Assembly: GCA_017455065.1 (NCBI GenBank) | Contig: JAFTBU010000055.1 | Location: forward strand, 1 to 37,741 | DNA from: Bacteroidales bacterium | GTDB lineage: Bacteria > Bacteroidota > Bacteroidia > Bacteroidales > UBA932 | DNA length: 37,741 nt | Direction of reading: 5' to 3' | Shown here: positions 15,411-23,062 of the stretch, one piece after another | How positions within the stretch are numbered: the first letter of the stretch is position 1 | How the letters are laid out: every line of letters begins with the position of its first letter | Program-made: the position numbers and the translations under genes | The notes under the pieces: generated by a model | Seen by the model: only the letters and a program-made list of their open reading frames with translations | What the model was told of the DNA's origin: nothing | The model's database searches: none

Positions 15411-17885
15411 TTATTTCTGGAACCTCACATTGACCTTGATATCCGCCTTGTTGTCACCGGAAGTACGTACCCAGAGGCGCTTGGCCTGTGCGTCGTAGAA
15501 CCATCCGGCATTGTCATGGACAGCCTCGGCTGAATCGAGATTGGACAGCACCTTGCCGTTCTCGGCGACACTGTCGGGCTCGGTGGCGAGGAAGGCCTTG
15601 AGGATGTAGTTGCGGGTCTCAGGGACATACTTTCCGGTAGTCTTACCCATTTCCATCGTCCACTCGCCCTCGGAGAGCTTGCTCTTGAACTCGGTGAAAG
15701 CATTGACACCCTTCTGGTAATCCATGCTCATACCGTCATCCTCGTAGAGGGTGTAGGAGCTCTCGCCGGCGGGATAGACGTCGAGGGTTATGAGATTGCG
15801 GGGGAACTCGTTGTAGTACTGCCTCTCTTCCTGCATGGGGATGATGGCACCTGCCTTGATGAAGATGGGCATGATCTCCCAAGGGGTGAGGAAGGACTTG
15901 TACTGACGGCCGGAGATCACCTCACCGGTCCAGTAGTCGATCCAGTCGCCGCCGGGGAAGTACACGGGACGGCTGAGGGCGTTCTTGGTCACCACGGGGC
16001 AGACCATCATGTTCTCACCGTACATGTACTGGTCGCAGATGTTGTAGGTATTCTCATCCTGGGGATAATCCATCACCAGAGGGGTCATGATAGGACGTGC
16101 GCTCTTCCAGAGGTCGTAGGAAGCGGAATACACGTAAGGGATCAGACGGTAGCGAAGGTTGTCGTACTGGCGGAAGATGGCCATGGCTTCCTCGCCGTAG
16201 GTCCAAGGCTCATGGTAGCGGGGATGGTCCATACCGAAGAGGGTGGCCATGGGGGTGAAGAGACCGAACTCGCACCAACGTACGTACAGCTCGGTGTCAT
16301 AGGCTGAATACTGCTCGAATCCACCCATGTTGTGGGCCCAGTAGGTAACTCCGGACAGGGCGAGGTTCAGACCGCCGCGCACGACGGGCTCGAACCACTG
16401 CCACTCGCTGCCCCAGTCACCTGCCCAGATGTAGGGATAGCGCTGGATGCCGGCGTAACCTTCACGGGTCTGGTTGAATCCGCGGGAGTTGTTGTGCTTG
16501 GCGAATTTCTCGTAAGGTGCCTTGGCGTAGGCGATGGGGAAGACATTGTGCAGGCGCTCGGGCTCCTCGCCAACCTTGAACTGGGTGTCGCCGGTGGCGC
16601 CGAACCTGCGGAAGCCGAAGGCGCTTCCTACGTCAGTCTTGAAGAACATGCAGCCCTTGTCCACCACGAGCTTGGCGGCATTGTCCCACCACCAATCGAC
16701 GGCTTTCTGGTCGAAGAAATTGACGATACCGCTGCTTTCCATGCCGGGATAGATCACACCGCCGTGGGCGAGGGCCTTGTCGAGGATCTTGAGCTCGGGG
16801 CCGTTGTCCAGGATGGAGCGGATGTGCAGACCGAAGGCGGCGACATTGTAGCCGTAGACGCGGTCGAACATGTATTTGGGATCCTTGAAGGTAGGTCTCC
16901 ACTCGAAGGTGGCACCGCCGTTGCCGAAGCCGCCGGGCTGGCCGGGCACGCGCTCGGTGTTGAAGAAACGCCAGGTGGAGTCGAGCCAGAGCACGTCGAA
17001 AGGTATCTTGTTGTCACGCATCTGCTTGGCAAGCTGGACGGGATACAAGTCGGAGGTGTACTGCTCGTTGTTCCAGGTACCGCCGGAGTAGGATCCGAGG
17101 TGCAGACCGAATGCGTATTCGGGCATCATCGGGGACTTGCCGGTGAGGTCGGTGTAGAGGTCGAGGATCTTGTAGAAGTCGCCTTTGAAGAAATAGTAGT
17201 CCATCTCTCCGCCGGTGGCCTCGAAGCTGTACTGCTCAGTGTCAGTCCAGCCCATGTCCCAGGTGTTGGGGAAGGCGTTGTGGAAGAAGATACCGTAGCC
17301 CTTGGTGCTCATGAAGAAGGGGACGGGGCAATAGTTGGCGCGGAGGATATCCTTGCCGCCGACAGCCGGCTTGGGACCGTAGCCCAGTCCAACATTGAGG
17401 CTGACCCTCTTGCCGCGCTGATCCAGGAAGTCCATCCTTTCGCCGAAGCCGAAGAAATGCTCGCGGGGATCCAGCACCACATGGTTGATGATGGCCTTGG
17501 GGTCGGAGAAATGGGCTGCGCCGGTCTCCTTGTACAGGCTCTTCCCGTCGAGGTCGAACACCTCCACTGCGTAGTTGCTCTCCTTGTCCAGTTCGATGCG
17601 GAGAGCCGAAGTGGTGAGGACGATCTTGCCGTCGGCCTGGGTCTCTTTCACCTGGACATTGTTCCAGTTGTACTTGACCACCATCCACGGTTCATTGGCT
17701 TCGAAAGAGTTGTCGCGGCTGCGACGCACTCTGAACATCTCCGGGGTGCAGAATTCAATCTTGACCGTGCCTTCCGGAGCTTTGTAAGTCATGGTTTTGG
17801 GGGCTGCAGACGCGCTGCCTCCCATGATGCCCGCCGCGAGGAATACCACTGCAGCGACAATTGCAAAATGGAGAAAACGTCTCAT
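15411..17885 (-). CDS. Glycoside hydrolase family 31 (alpha-glucosidase/alpha-xylosidase type)
   Basis: An 824-residue exported enzyme with a signal peptide ending near ASA|APK (about residue 27). The N-terminal beta domain (30-250) carries HFFGFGERMDFLDQRG and is followed by the catalytic barrel. FKTDVGSAFG holds the expected nucleophile Asp418 and WAGDWGS the acid/base Asp490, the two hallmarks of GH31. The C-terminus has the usual beta-sandwich with YLYEDDG-like SYTLYEDDGMS. Family members hydrolyse alpha-glucosides, alpha-xylosides or alpha-galactosides; the substrate cannot be fixed from sequence. No SusC/SusD or regulator is adjacent. A perfect minus-strand -7 box lies 39 nt upstream. 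Confidence 0.92.
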   Translation of the reverse strand: MRRFLHFAIVAAVVFLAAGIMGGSASAAPKTMTYKAPEGTVKIEFCTPEMFRVRRSRDNSFEANEPWMVVKYNWNNVQVKETQADGKIVLTTSALRIELDKESNYAVEVFDLDGKSLYKETGAAHFSDPKAIINHVVLDPREHFFGFGERMDFLDQRGKRVSLNVGLGYGPKPAVGGKDILRANYCPVPFFMSTKGYGIFFHNAFPNTWDMGWTDTEQYSFEATGGEMDYYFFKGDFYKILDLYTDLTGKSPMMPEYAFGLHLGSYSGGTWNNEQYTSDLYPVQLAKQMRDNKIPFDVLWLDSTWRFFNTERVPGQPGGFGNGGATFEWRPTFKDPKYMFDRVYGYNVAAFGLHIRSILDNGPELKILDKALAHGGVIYPGMESSGIVNFFDQKAVDWWWDNAAKLVVDKGCMFFKTDVGSAFGFRRFGATGDTQFKVGEEPERLHNVFPIAYAKAPYEKFAKHNNSRGFNQTREGYAGIQRYPYIWAGDWGSEWQWFEPVVRGGLNLALSGVTYWAHNMGGFEQYSAYDTELYVRWCEFGLFTPMATLFGMDHPRYHEPWTYGEEAMAIFRQYDNLRYRLIPYVYSASYDLWKSARPIMTPLVMDYPQDENTYNICDQYMYGENMMVCPVVTKNALSRPVYFPGGDWIDYWTGEVISGRQYKSFLTPWEIMPIFIKAGAIIPMQEERQYYNEFPRNLITLDVYPAGESSYTLYEDDGMSMDYQKGVNAFTEFKSKLSEGEWTMEMGKTTGKYVPETRNYILKAFLATEPDSVAENGKVLSNLDSAEAVHDNAGWFYDAQAKRLWVRTSGDNKADIKVNVRFQK

Positions 17886-17924
17886 ATCTGGTTAAATTGG
17901 TTGTAGTTTAGTTGACCATTCCCT

Positions 17925-17932
17925 CAAAGATA
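17925..17932 (-). promoter_or_regulatory. -7 box for GH31
   Basis: Minus-strand TATCTTTG, 39 nt before the GH31 start and only 4 nt past the stop codon of the upstream gene, so GH31 probably has its own transcription start. Confidence 0.55.
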
Positions 17933-17936
17933 GGAA

Positions 17937-18395
17937 TTATTTCTTTACGTTGACCTGGTCCGATTTGACCTGTTCGAAGATCAGCTGGCTGGTCGAAGGG
18001 ACCGGGTCTACAAGCCGGCCGTCTTCGTAGACATAGGTCTGGGTGGTCCCGTCTTCCATCTTGAGGGTGAGCGTTTTGCCGCGCAGCCGCCAGGTCCCGC
18101 GGAAAGTGCTCTCCGAACTGCTCCCGGGGATGGTGCCGACTTTGCCGTCAGGGCCGATAAACGTCGCGGGATGGGACGGCAGAGACCACTTGTAGGTGTA
18201 GATACACTCCTTGGCCGAGATGAAATCCAGGGTGTAAGTCTCGGTCATGGTCCCGGCGTCCAGGACGAGGACTTTGTTTATGCATATCCACTGGGTGTTC
18301 TTGAGCGCAGGCCTCTTGGCTTCCGCGCGCAATGAAGGGACCAGCAGCGACAGGATCGCTCCTATGAAGGCGAAACGGTATTTGGAATGGCTCAT
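17937..18395 (-). CDS. Small secreted protein, lipocalin-like features, unrecognised
   Basis: A 152-residue protein with a signal peptide (RFAFIGAILSLLVPSLRAEA). The mature part starts LKNTQWICIN and then alternates short beta strands (ETYTLDFISAKECIYTYKW, STFRGTWRLRGKTLTLKMEDG, QTYVYEDGRLV), which resembles the small lipocalin-like or META-type stress domains of Bacteroidota but matches none that I can name. It is in the same direction as GH31 but a promoter lies between them. The leader upstream is rich in AACCAC repeats, and a large non-coding repeat region begins about 200 bp further up. Confidence 0.6.
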   Translation of the reverse strand: MSHSKYRFAFIGAILSLLVPSLRAEAKRPALKNTQWICINKVLVLDAGTMTETYTLDFISAKECIYTYKWSLPSHPATFIGPDGKVGTIPGSSSESTFRGTWRLRGKTLTLKMEDGTTQTYVYEDGRLVDPVPSTSQLIFEQVKSDQVNVKK

Positions 18396-18604
18396 GGTTT
18401 TTGGTGGTTTTGTTAGTGGTTATCTGTAAGTGGTTATTATGGAAATGCTCTGTGGTTGCTAAATACCTGTGATTGCTGAAATTCACGGAGTTTTCTGTAA
18501 ATATAGCGATAATTGGAAAGATTTGAAACTACTGAGCGTACGACTGGCGTTTTAAAAAGGCTGTGGCAGCGAGAGCTGTTTTTGAAACTACCTGACCAGA
18601 CGAT
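18396..18604. other. Leader of the small secreted gene and flank of the repeat element
   Basis: Read on the minus strand, 18398-18460 contains repeated AACCAC-type units (CCACTTAC, CCACTAAC, ACCACC) before the ATG at 18395. TATATTTA, one base off a -7 box, lies near 18493-18500 on the minus strand. TTTGAAACTAC occurs twice, near 18523 and 18582. No credible gene is seen. Confidence 0.4.
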
Positions 18605-18660
18605 AGCAACGGGCGGGCGAGGAGGACCTTTCCCCAGAGTCCACCGCAGCCCGCCCGTAA

Positions 18661-18736
18661 CCGCCGCAGGGCGTATATTGCGGCGGTGGTGCCCTGGCGT
18701 GACTCGCCGCCGCATCGCGCATACTGCGGTGGCGAG
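18661..18736. repeat. Two adjacent GC-rich palindromes in the left arm
   Basis: CCGCCGCA/TGCGGCGG (18661-18668 and 18679-18686) and CTCGCCGCCGCA/TGCGGTGGCGAG (18703-18714 and 18725-18736) form neighbouring hairpins with loops of about 10 nt. The first recurs inverted at 19422-19447. The shared GCCGC stem resembles REP-type palindromes. Confidence 0.7.
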
Positions 18737-18969
18737 GGCCCTCGATTATGTGTCCCGGCTGCAGCCTGCCGGCCCTTCAGGCCGGTACGGCCCTGCACCG
18801 CTTTCCCGAGAACGGCTCCGGCCGATTATGAAATTCGTCAGCCCGGCGACCATGCCTTCTACGGGCCTCCAGGGGGTATAGGGTTGCCTTCTGCCACCAT
18901 TTGGTCCTCGGAAGGCAAGCCGACCCCGCTTGCAGAGGCTTCTATTGGGTGTCCGGTGTGCCTCTGTAT

Positions 18970-19026
18970 TTCGGGTTGATCCTTGATGTTCGGGTTGATC
19001 CTTGATGTTCGGGTTGAACCTTAATG
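18970..19026. repeat. Three tandem 19-bp repeats
   Basis: TTCGGGTTGATCCTTGATG occurs at 18970-18988 and 18989-19007 and, with changes (TTCGGGTTGAACCTTAATG), at 19008-19026. The exact periodicity is iteron-like. The third copy runs into the left arm of the central stem-loop. Confidence 0.8.
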
Positions 19027-19171
19027 AACATCACGGGAGCAGGGGGATGCCACTGAGTGCACTCCAGGGGGTGGTAGCGCTCCAGGTCTGGGCTCGGAGC
19101 CGAGACCTGGAGCACGGTGGTGCCCTACAGTGCACTCTGGGAGGGGATCGTGCTCCCGCCCCGTTCATTAA
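19021..19171. repeat. Central nested stem-loop, about 150 bp
   Basis: Complementary blocks occur in mirror order: TTAATGAAC (19021) with GTTCATTAA (19163), GGGAGCA (19035) with TGCTCCC (19151), GAGTGCACT (19055) with AGTGCACTC (19129), and GCTCCAGGTCT (19079) with AGACCTGGAGC (19103), around CTCGGAGCCGAG. Such nesting is unlikely by chance and predicts one long interrupted hairpin in DNA or RNA. Confidence 0.75.
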
Positions 19172-19240
19172 CGGCCGTACCGGTATAGCAGCGCCCTTAA
19201 GGTGATGGCCGCGGCCGTACCGGCCTGAAAAGCTAGAAAA

Positions 19241-19300
19241 TCGATGGCGGAGCGTACCCCCAACAGACACGCGTATAAGCACGGTTAGCTCCGCCATCGA
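19241..19300. repeat. Perfect 13-bp stem-loop
   Basis: TCGATGGCGGAGC (19241-19253) and GCTCCGCCATCGA (19288-19300) are exact complements around a 34-nt loop; CCCCTTTTGG follows on the plus strand. A shorter hairpin CAGAGTG/CACTCTG lies at 19337-19366. Confidence 0.7.
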
Positions 19301-19624
19301 CCCCTTTTGGGCCTCGCTGGCTGGATTGACCTACTCCAGAGTGCCCTGGAAGGCCGATTCACTCTGCCATCGAATTTCACGTTCTGGCTTCAGGCGGGAA
19401 AGGAGTGGCTGATTGAGGCCGCCGCCGCAATATACGCCCTGCGGCGGCGGGGGGATGCGGCACCACCGCCGCGGGACGGCTAACCGCGGCGGTTACGGGC
19501 AGGCTGCGGCGAGCTATGTTTGAGTGCTCTCCTCGCCCGCCCGTTGCTCCCGGCTGCCGGGATGGTCCAGGCTCATGGAGCGTGGCAGCTCGGGACCGGG
19601 GAAAGCGATGTCAGCGCCAGGGGG

Positions 19625-21367
19625 TTATTCCAGGATATTGCGGCGGTCGAGGAAGCGGAAGGAGGCGGCTTCGATCAGGTGTTCGCGCCGGATCTGCGGG
19701 GCGCCTTCGATGTCGGCGATGGTGCGGGCGACTTTGATGATGCGGTAGTACGCCCGCATTGACAGACCCATCTTTTCCATGAGGGTGGCCATGGTCGCGG
19801 TGCAGGTTTCGTCCAGGGGGCAGTAGTGTTCGACTTGCTTGTTGTTCATCTCGGCGTTGGTGGCAATGTCTTCGTCCCGGAAGCGGCGCTGCTGTATTTT
19901 GCGGGCGGCGGCGACGCGGGCGGCGACTGCGGAGCTGGGTTCCCTGGCGGCGACCATAGCGCTGGATTCTCTGCCAGCCCCGGAGCCCCCAAAAGCACCG
20001 CCGCCCGAGGCAGAGGCGCGACCAGGAGCCGTTCCGCTGCCAGAAAAGGCCCCGGCGCCGCCCGAAGCAGAGGAGCGACCCGGAGCAGCCCCGGCGCCTC
20101 CCGAGGCATCGCCGCTGCCGGGGGCGCCTTTGGCGGCGGCGATGCTGGAGGCGGGGACGGGGCGGACCCAGAGGTGAAGGTCGATGCGGTCGAGGATGGG
20201 GCCGCTGAGTTTGGAGAGGTAGGCGGCGCGCTGGGCGGGGGTGCAGGTGCAGCGGTCGCCTTCGCCCCAATAGCCGCAGGGGCAGGGGTTCGAGGCGGCG
20301 GCGAGCATGAAGGAGCAGGGGAATTCGATTTTGCTGCGGAGCCTGGAAATCACGACTTTCCGGTCTTCGATGGGGGCGCGGAGAGCCTCAATCACCGATT
20401 TCGGCATTTGCCCGAGCTCGTCCAGAAAGAGCACCCCGTTGTGCGCGAGGCTCACTTCCCCGGGAATCAGGCGGTCGGCCCCGCCCCCGATTATAGCCGG
20501 CAGCGAGGCGCTGTAGTGGGGAGCGCGGAAGGGGCGGCGCCGCATCAGCGAGTATTGCTCCCTGCCGTGCCCGGATACCGAGTATATCTTGCTGGTAATC
20601 AGGGATTCTTCTAATGTCATCTCCGGCAGTATCCCCGCCATTGCCCGGGCCAATGAACTCTTCCCAGCCCCGGGAGGGCCGACCATGACCAGGTTGTGCC
20701 CTCCGGCGGCGGCGATTTCGACTCCCCGCTTGGCCCCTTCCTGGCCGATGATGTCCGCAAAGTCCAGCTCGGGGCCGGAGCTCCCGCCTGCCGGCCGCCG
20801 CCGGCTGCAGAGTTCGCGGAAGGCGGCGCTGTGGCGTATCAGCAGGTCGGAGCAGTCCTCCTCACCCGACAGTATCCTCACCACTTCTTCGAAATTGCCC
20901 ACGCCGTACACCTCGATCCCGGGGTATTCCACCGCCTCGAGGGCGGAGCGGAGCGGGAGTATGCAACCGGCGAAACCCTCCTTGGCGGCGAGCTCGGCGC
21001 AGGGAAGGCCGCCCGGGATGTCGCGCACGGACCCGTCCAGGCCGAGCTCGCCCAGGACCAGGTACTTCTCCAGCAGAGGCAGCTCCCGCCGACCCGACGC
21101 TGCCACTATCCCCAGGGCAATGGGGAGGTCGTACCCGCTGCCGCTTTTGTGCAGGTCCGCCGGGGCCAGGTTTATGACTATCTTCTTGCCGGGGATCTGG
21201 TACCCCAGCGAAGCGAGCGCCGTCGTAGTACGGAGCAGGCTTTCCTTCACCGCGATGTCGGCCAGGCCCACGAGATGTATCCCTATCCCGCGGTCTATGT
21301 CCGTCTCCACCGTCACTTTCACCGCATCTATACCGATGCATTTTGCACTGTTTACATGTATAAGCAT
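19625..21367 (-). CDS. comM: ComM/YifB family Mg-chelatase-like AAA+ ATPase with low-complexity insertion
   Basis: A 580-residue AAA+ protein. The N-terminal Lon-like domain starts MLIHVNSAKCIGIDAVKV and contains HLVGLADIAVKESLLR. Walker A is GPPGAGKSS, followed by RPFRAPHYSAS, LAHNGVLFLDELGQ, and the Cys pattern NPCPCGYWG...CTCTPAQ typical of the family. ComM homologues are branch-migration helicases in natural transformation. Family members are about 500-515 residues; the excess is a Gly/Ala/Ser-rich insertion at about residues 415-475 (GAPGSGDASGGAG..., PGRSSASGGAGAFSG) between the ATPase core and the C-terminal domain. The C-terminal RAYYRIIKVARTIADIEG is normal. Divergent from tsaE, with the start only 30 bp from the tsaE ATG. 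Confidence 0.92.
   Translation of the reverse strand: MLIHVNSAKCIGIDAVKVTVETDIDRGIGIHLVGLADIAVKESLLRTTTALASLGYQIPGKKIVINLAPADLHKSGSGYDLPIALGIVAASGRRELPLLEKYLVLGELGLDGSVRDIPGGLPCAELAAKEGFAGCILPLRSALEAVEYPGIEVYGVGNFEEVVRILSGEEDCSDLLIRHSAAFRELCSRRRPAGGSSGPELDFADIIGQEGAKRGVEIAAAGGHNLVMVGPPGAGKSSLARAMAGILPEMTLEESLITSKIYSVSGHGREQYSLMRRRPFRAPHYSASLPAIIGGGADRLIPGEVSLAHNGVLFLDELGQMPKSVIEALRAPIEDRKVVISRLRSKIEFPCSFMLAAASNPCPCGYWGEGDRCTCTPAQRAAYLSKLSGPILDRIDLHLWVRPVPASSIAAAKGAPGSGDASGGAGAAPGRSSASGGAGAFSGSGTAPGRASASGGGAFGGSGAGRESSAMVAAREPSSAVAARVAAARKIQQRRFRDEDIATNAEMNNKQVEHYCPLDETCTATMATLMEKMGLSMRAYYRIIKVARTIADIEGAPQIRREHLIEAASFRFLDRRNILE
19945..20125. repeat. Degenerate in-frame tandem repeats inside comM
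   Basis: On the plus strand the blocks beginning CCGCCCGAGGCAGAGG, CCGCCCGAAGCAGAGG and CCTCCCGAGGCATCG recur with spacings that are multiples of three, encoding repeated PGR(A/S)SASGG units on the minus strand. The insertion stays in frame, so the gene remains open. Confidence 0.75.
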
Positions 21368-21381
21368 ATTTCAAATTGTTT

Positions 21382-21389
21382 TAACTTTG
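21382..21389 (+). promoter_or_regulatory. -7 box for tsaE
   Basis: TAACTTTG ends 8 nt before the tsaE ATG, predicting a leaderless or nearly leaderless mRNA. On the other strand ACAATTTG (21379-21372, one base off) ends 4 nt before the comM ATG, so both divergent genes may be leaderless. Confidence 0.55.
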
Positions 21390-21397
21390 TGCCAGCT

Positions 21398-21823
21398 ATG
21401 CAGCACGAATTGACCATAAAGGATCTCGGATCCATAGACAGCGCGGCCCGCAGTTTCCTGGAGCAGACCGCCGGACACAGCATCATCGCCCTCTACGGAG
21501 AGATGGGCGCCGGCAAGACCACCTTCACCACGGCCGTCTGCCGCGCCCTGGGAGTGAGGGAAGACGCCGTCAGCTCCCCCACCTTCTCCATTGTCAACGA
21601 GTACCGCCAAGCCGACGGACAGCCTCTGTACCACTTCGATTTCTACCGCATCGAAAAGCTCGGGGAGGCCCTGGACATTGGTTTCTACGACTATGTGGAC
21701 AGCGGGTGCCTCTGCGTGATGGAGTGGCCCGAAAACATCGAAGAGCTGCTCCCCGACGACACCCTGCGCGTAAGGATCAAAGTCGCCCCAGACGGCACCA
21801 GGACCCTGAGCTGGGAAGACTGA
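21398..21823 (+). CDS. tsaE: tRNA threonylcarbamoyladenosine ATPase TsaE
   Basis: A 141-residue P-loop protein: Walker A GEMGAGKTT (34-42), then SSPTFSIVNEY, YHFDFYRI and VMEWPENI, the classic TsaE landmarks. With TsaB and TsaD it completes t6A at position 37 of ANN-decoding tRNAs. The reading frame is open far upstream through comM, but the promoter at 21382-21389 and the family length fix the ATG at 21398. The stop lies 7 nt from the convergent lipoprotein gene. Confidence 0.93.
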   Translation: MQHELTIKDLGSIDSAARSFLEQTAGHSIIALYGEMGAGKTTFTTAVCRALGVREDAVSSPTFSIVNEYRQADGQPLYHFDFYRIEKLGEALDIGFYDYVDSGCLCVMEWPENIEELLPDDTLRVRIKVAPDGTRTLSWED

Positions 21824-21830
21824 GCTCCGT

Positions 21831-22966
21831 TCACTGCGGCACCACCGCCACATCTATCCCTGTAAGGAACCCGTTGATTTCCAATTCGGTATCGCGGGGG
21901 CCCAGCCGCAGCTTCAGCTTTTTCCCTTTCGCCCGGGGCGTGAGGGCCTGGTACAATTCTCCCCCGAAAAGACAAGCGCAGCGGGAGCTGAAGAAATAAT
22001 AATCCTGGGTTTCCTGCCGGCTACGGGGGAGCGCCACGACAGCATCCCCTTCCCGGTAAAGGCGGGAGCCGGCATGCCCGAGGCGGGTGCCCCGGAATGC
22101 CTGAAGTCGCCCGTTATGAACCATTCCCCGCCGGAGCGCTTCCCCAGGCCGGCCCAGTCCCACTCCAGGGCCCGGCTCTTCCCAACATCCACCGCCGCGG
22201 AGTCGATATGGAGGGTGGTGGTGGCGGCATCCCTGACCAGGTAGGACAATTTCCCGTCCATGCAGCGGGCGTCGAGCACCTCGTCGGCAAATTCCAGGTC
22301 AGCCCCTGCGGCGGCCACCCCGTCGCGGCAGACATAGACCCTCCGGCTGAACTCATATCCGTCCAGGAAGCAGAAACAGGGCTCTTCCCCGTCCAGATAC
22401 AGGGCCCCGGTCGGAGGATAAGCCGTGTCGAAGAGGTCCCCGAAGACTTTCCCGGTCTCGCTCCCGTAGACCAGCACCCCGTCCTTGCGGAAAGCAAAAC
22501 CTGCCCCGGAACGGCGCCGGGTCAGGGTATAGACCCCGCCCGGCAGGTCGAGTATCCCGAGCAGGTATTCCCTCCCCTCGAAATCCACCAGGATGCTCTC
22601 GTCCCGCCAGATCACCGTCCTGTCCCCCACCGACCCCTCGGCGTACAGATGCCCGCCTATCAGATGGTGCATGTCCGGGTCGGGGCTCACGCCGGAAGCC
22701 GTGCTCAGCGCAAACTGCCTCTCCATGTCTTTATATAGGACAATCTCGCATGACACCGCCCCGCAGGCGGTGTCCCTGCGCCAGTCATAGTCCTGCGGGA
22801 CAGCCACCGCCGACACCAGCAGGAAGGTATCCAGCACCGGAGGCGGGGCCGGCTGCTCCGGTTCCGGACCGGGAACGGTCCCCGGCTCCGCGTCCGGGCG
22901 GAAATCGAGGACTTCACACGCGACCGCCAGCAGGACGGCCGATACAAATGCAGCTGTGTTTTTCAT
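21831..22966 (-). pseudogene. Lipoprotein of unknown function, one-base frameshift near the C-terminus
   Basis: The N-terminus MKNTAAFVSAVLLAVAC is a lipoprotein signal with a good lipobox, followed by a Pro/Glu-rich linker (about residues 22-50) and a beta-rich body with WRRDTACGAVSCEIVLYKDMERQF and propeller-like repeats. The frame with the start ends at 21914 in an unnatural basic tail. The neighbouring frame supplies a sensible ending: GDAVVALPRS, QDYYFFSSRCACLFGGELYQ and ELEINGFLTGIDVAVV, to a stop at 21831. Restoring one G in the run complementary to CCCC at 22046-22049 joins them. Either a real mutation or an assembly/sequencing indel. Function unknown. Confidence 0.65.
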
Positions 22967-22998
22967 CTTTTTTTCCGGCAAAGGAAAAGAAAAACGGA

Positions 22999-23035
22999 AA
23001 AGCCGGGAAATCGTTCACCACGAATTCCCGGCTTT
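22999..23035 (-). terminator. Rho-independent terminator after the sigma/anti-sigma operon
   Basis: AAAGCCGGGAA (22999-23009) pairs with TTCCCGGCTTT (23025-23035). Read on the minus strand, the stem is followed by TTTTCCGTTTTTC, as expected for termination downstream of the beta-barrel gene that stops at 23063. Confidence 0.8.
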
Positions 23036-23062
23036 CACCACATATGTATCTTTCTTAGCTAA

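Larger units (their letters stand above)
18605..19548. repeat. 944-bp non-coding element with nested inverted repeats
   Basis: Three pairs of inverted sequences are nested in correct order: 18605-18624 with 19529-19548 (20 bp, perfect), 18644-18667 with 19486-19509 (24 bp, one mismatch) and 18661-18686 with 19422-19447 (26 bp, perfect). The interior has tandem 19-bp repeats, a nested stem-loop at 19021-19171, and further hairpins at 18703-18736, 19241-19300 and 19337-19366. No open frame with protein-like sequence is present on either strand and no transposase is near. It could be a non-autonomous mobile element, a structured RNA locus, or a cluster of REP-like palindromes. Confidence 0.7.

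Noticed and set aside
16332-17906. 524-codon plus-strand frame opposite GH31
   Set aside because: Same reason: the minus-strand GH31 has complete motifs; the plus frame is a high-GC mirror.
18513-18881. 122-codon frame and others in the inverted-repeat region
   Set aside because: They run through the palindromes, are Arg/Pro-rich, have no promoter and no start context; the region is better read as non-coding.
18600-19560. CRISPR array or known RNA (SRP RNA, tmRNA, RNase P RNA)
   Set aside because: Repeats are nested inverted and 19-bp tandem without spacers of equal length, and I do not see the conserved cores of those RNAs.
20696-21397. Long N-terminal extension of the tsaE frame
   Set aside because: It overlaps comM antisense and the divergent promoter; family length and the -7 box fix the start at 21398.
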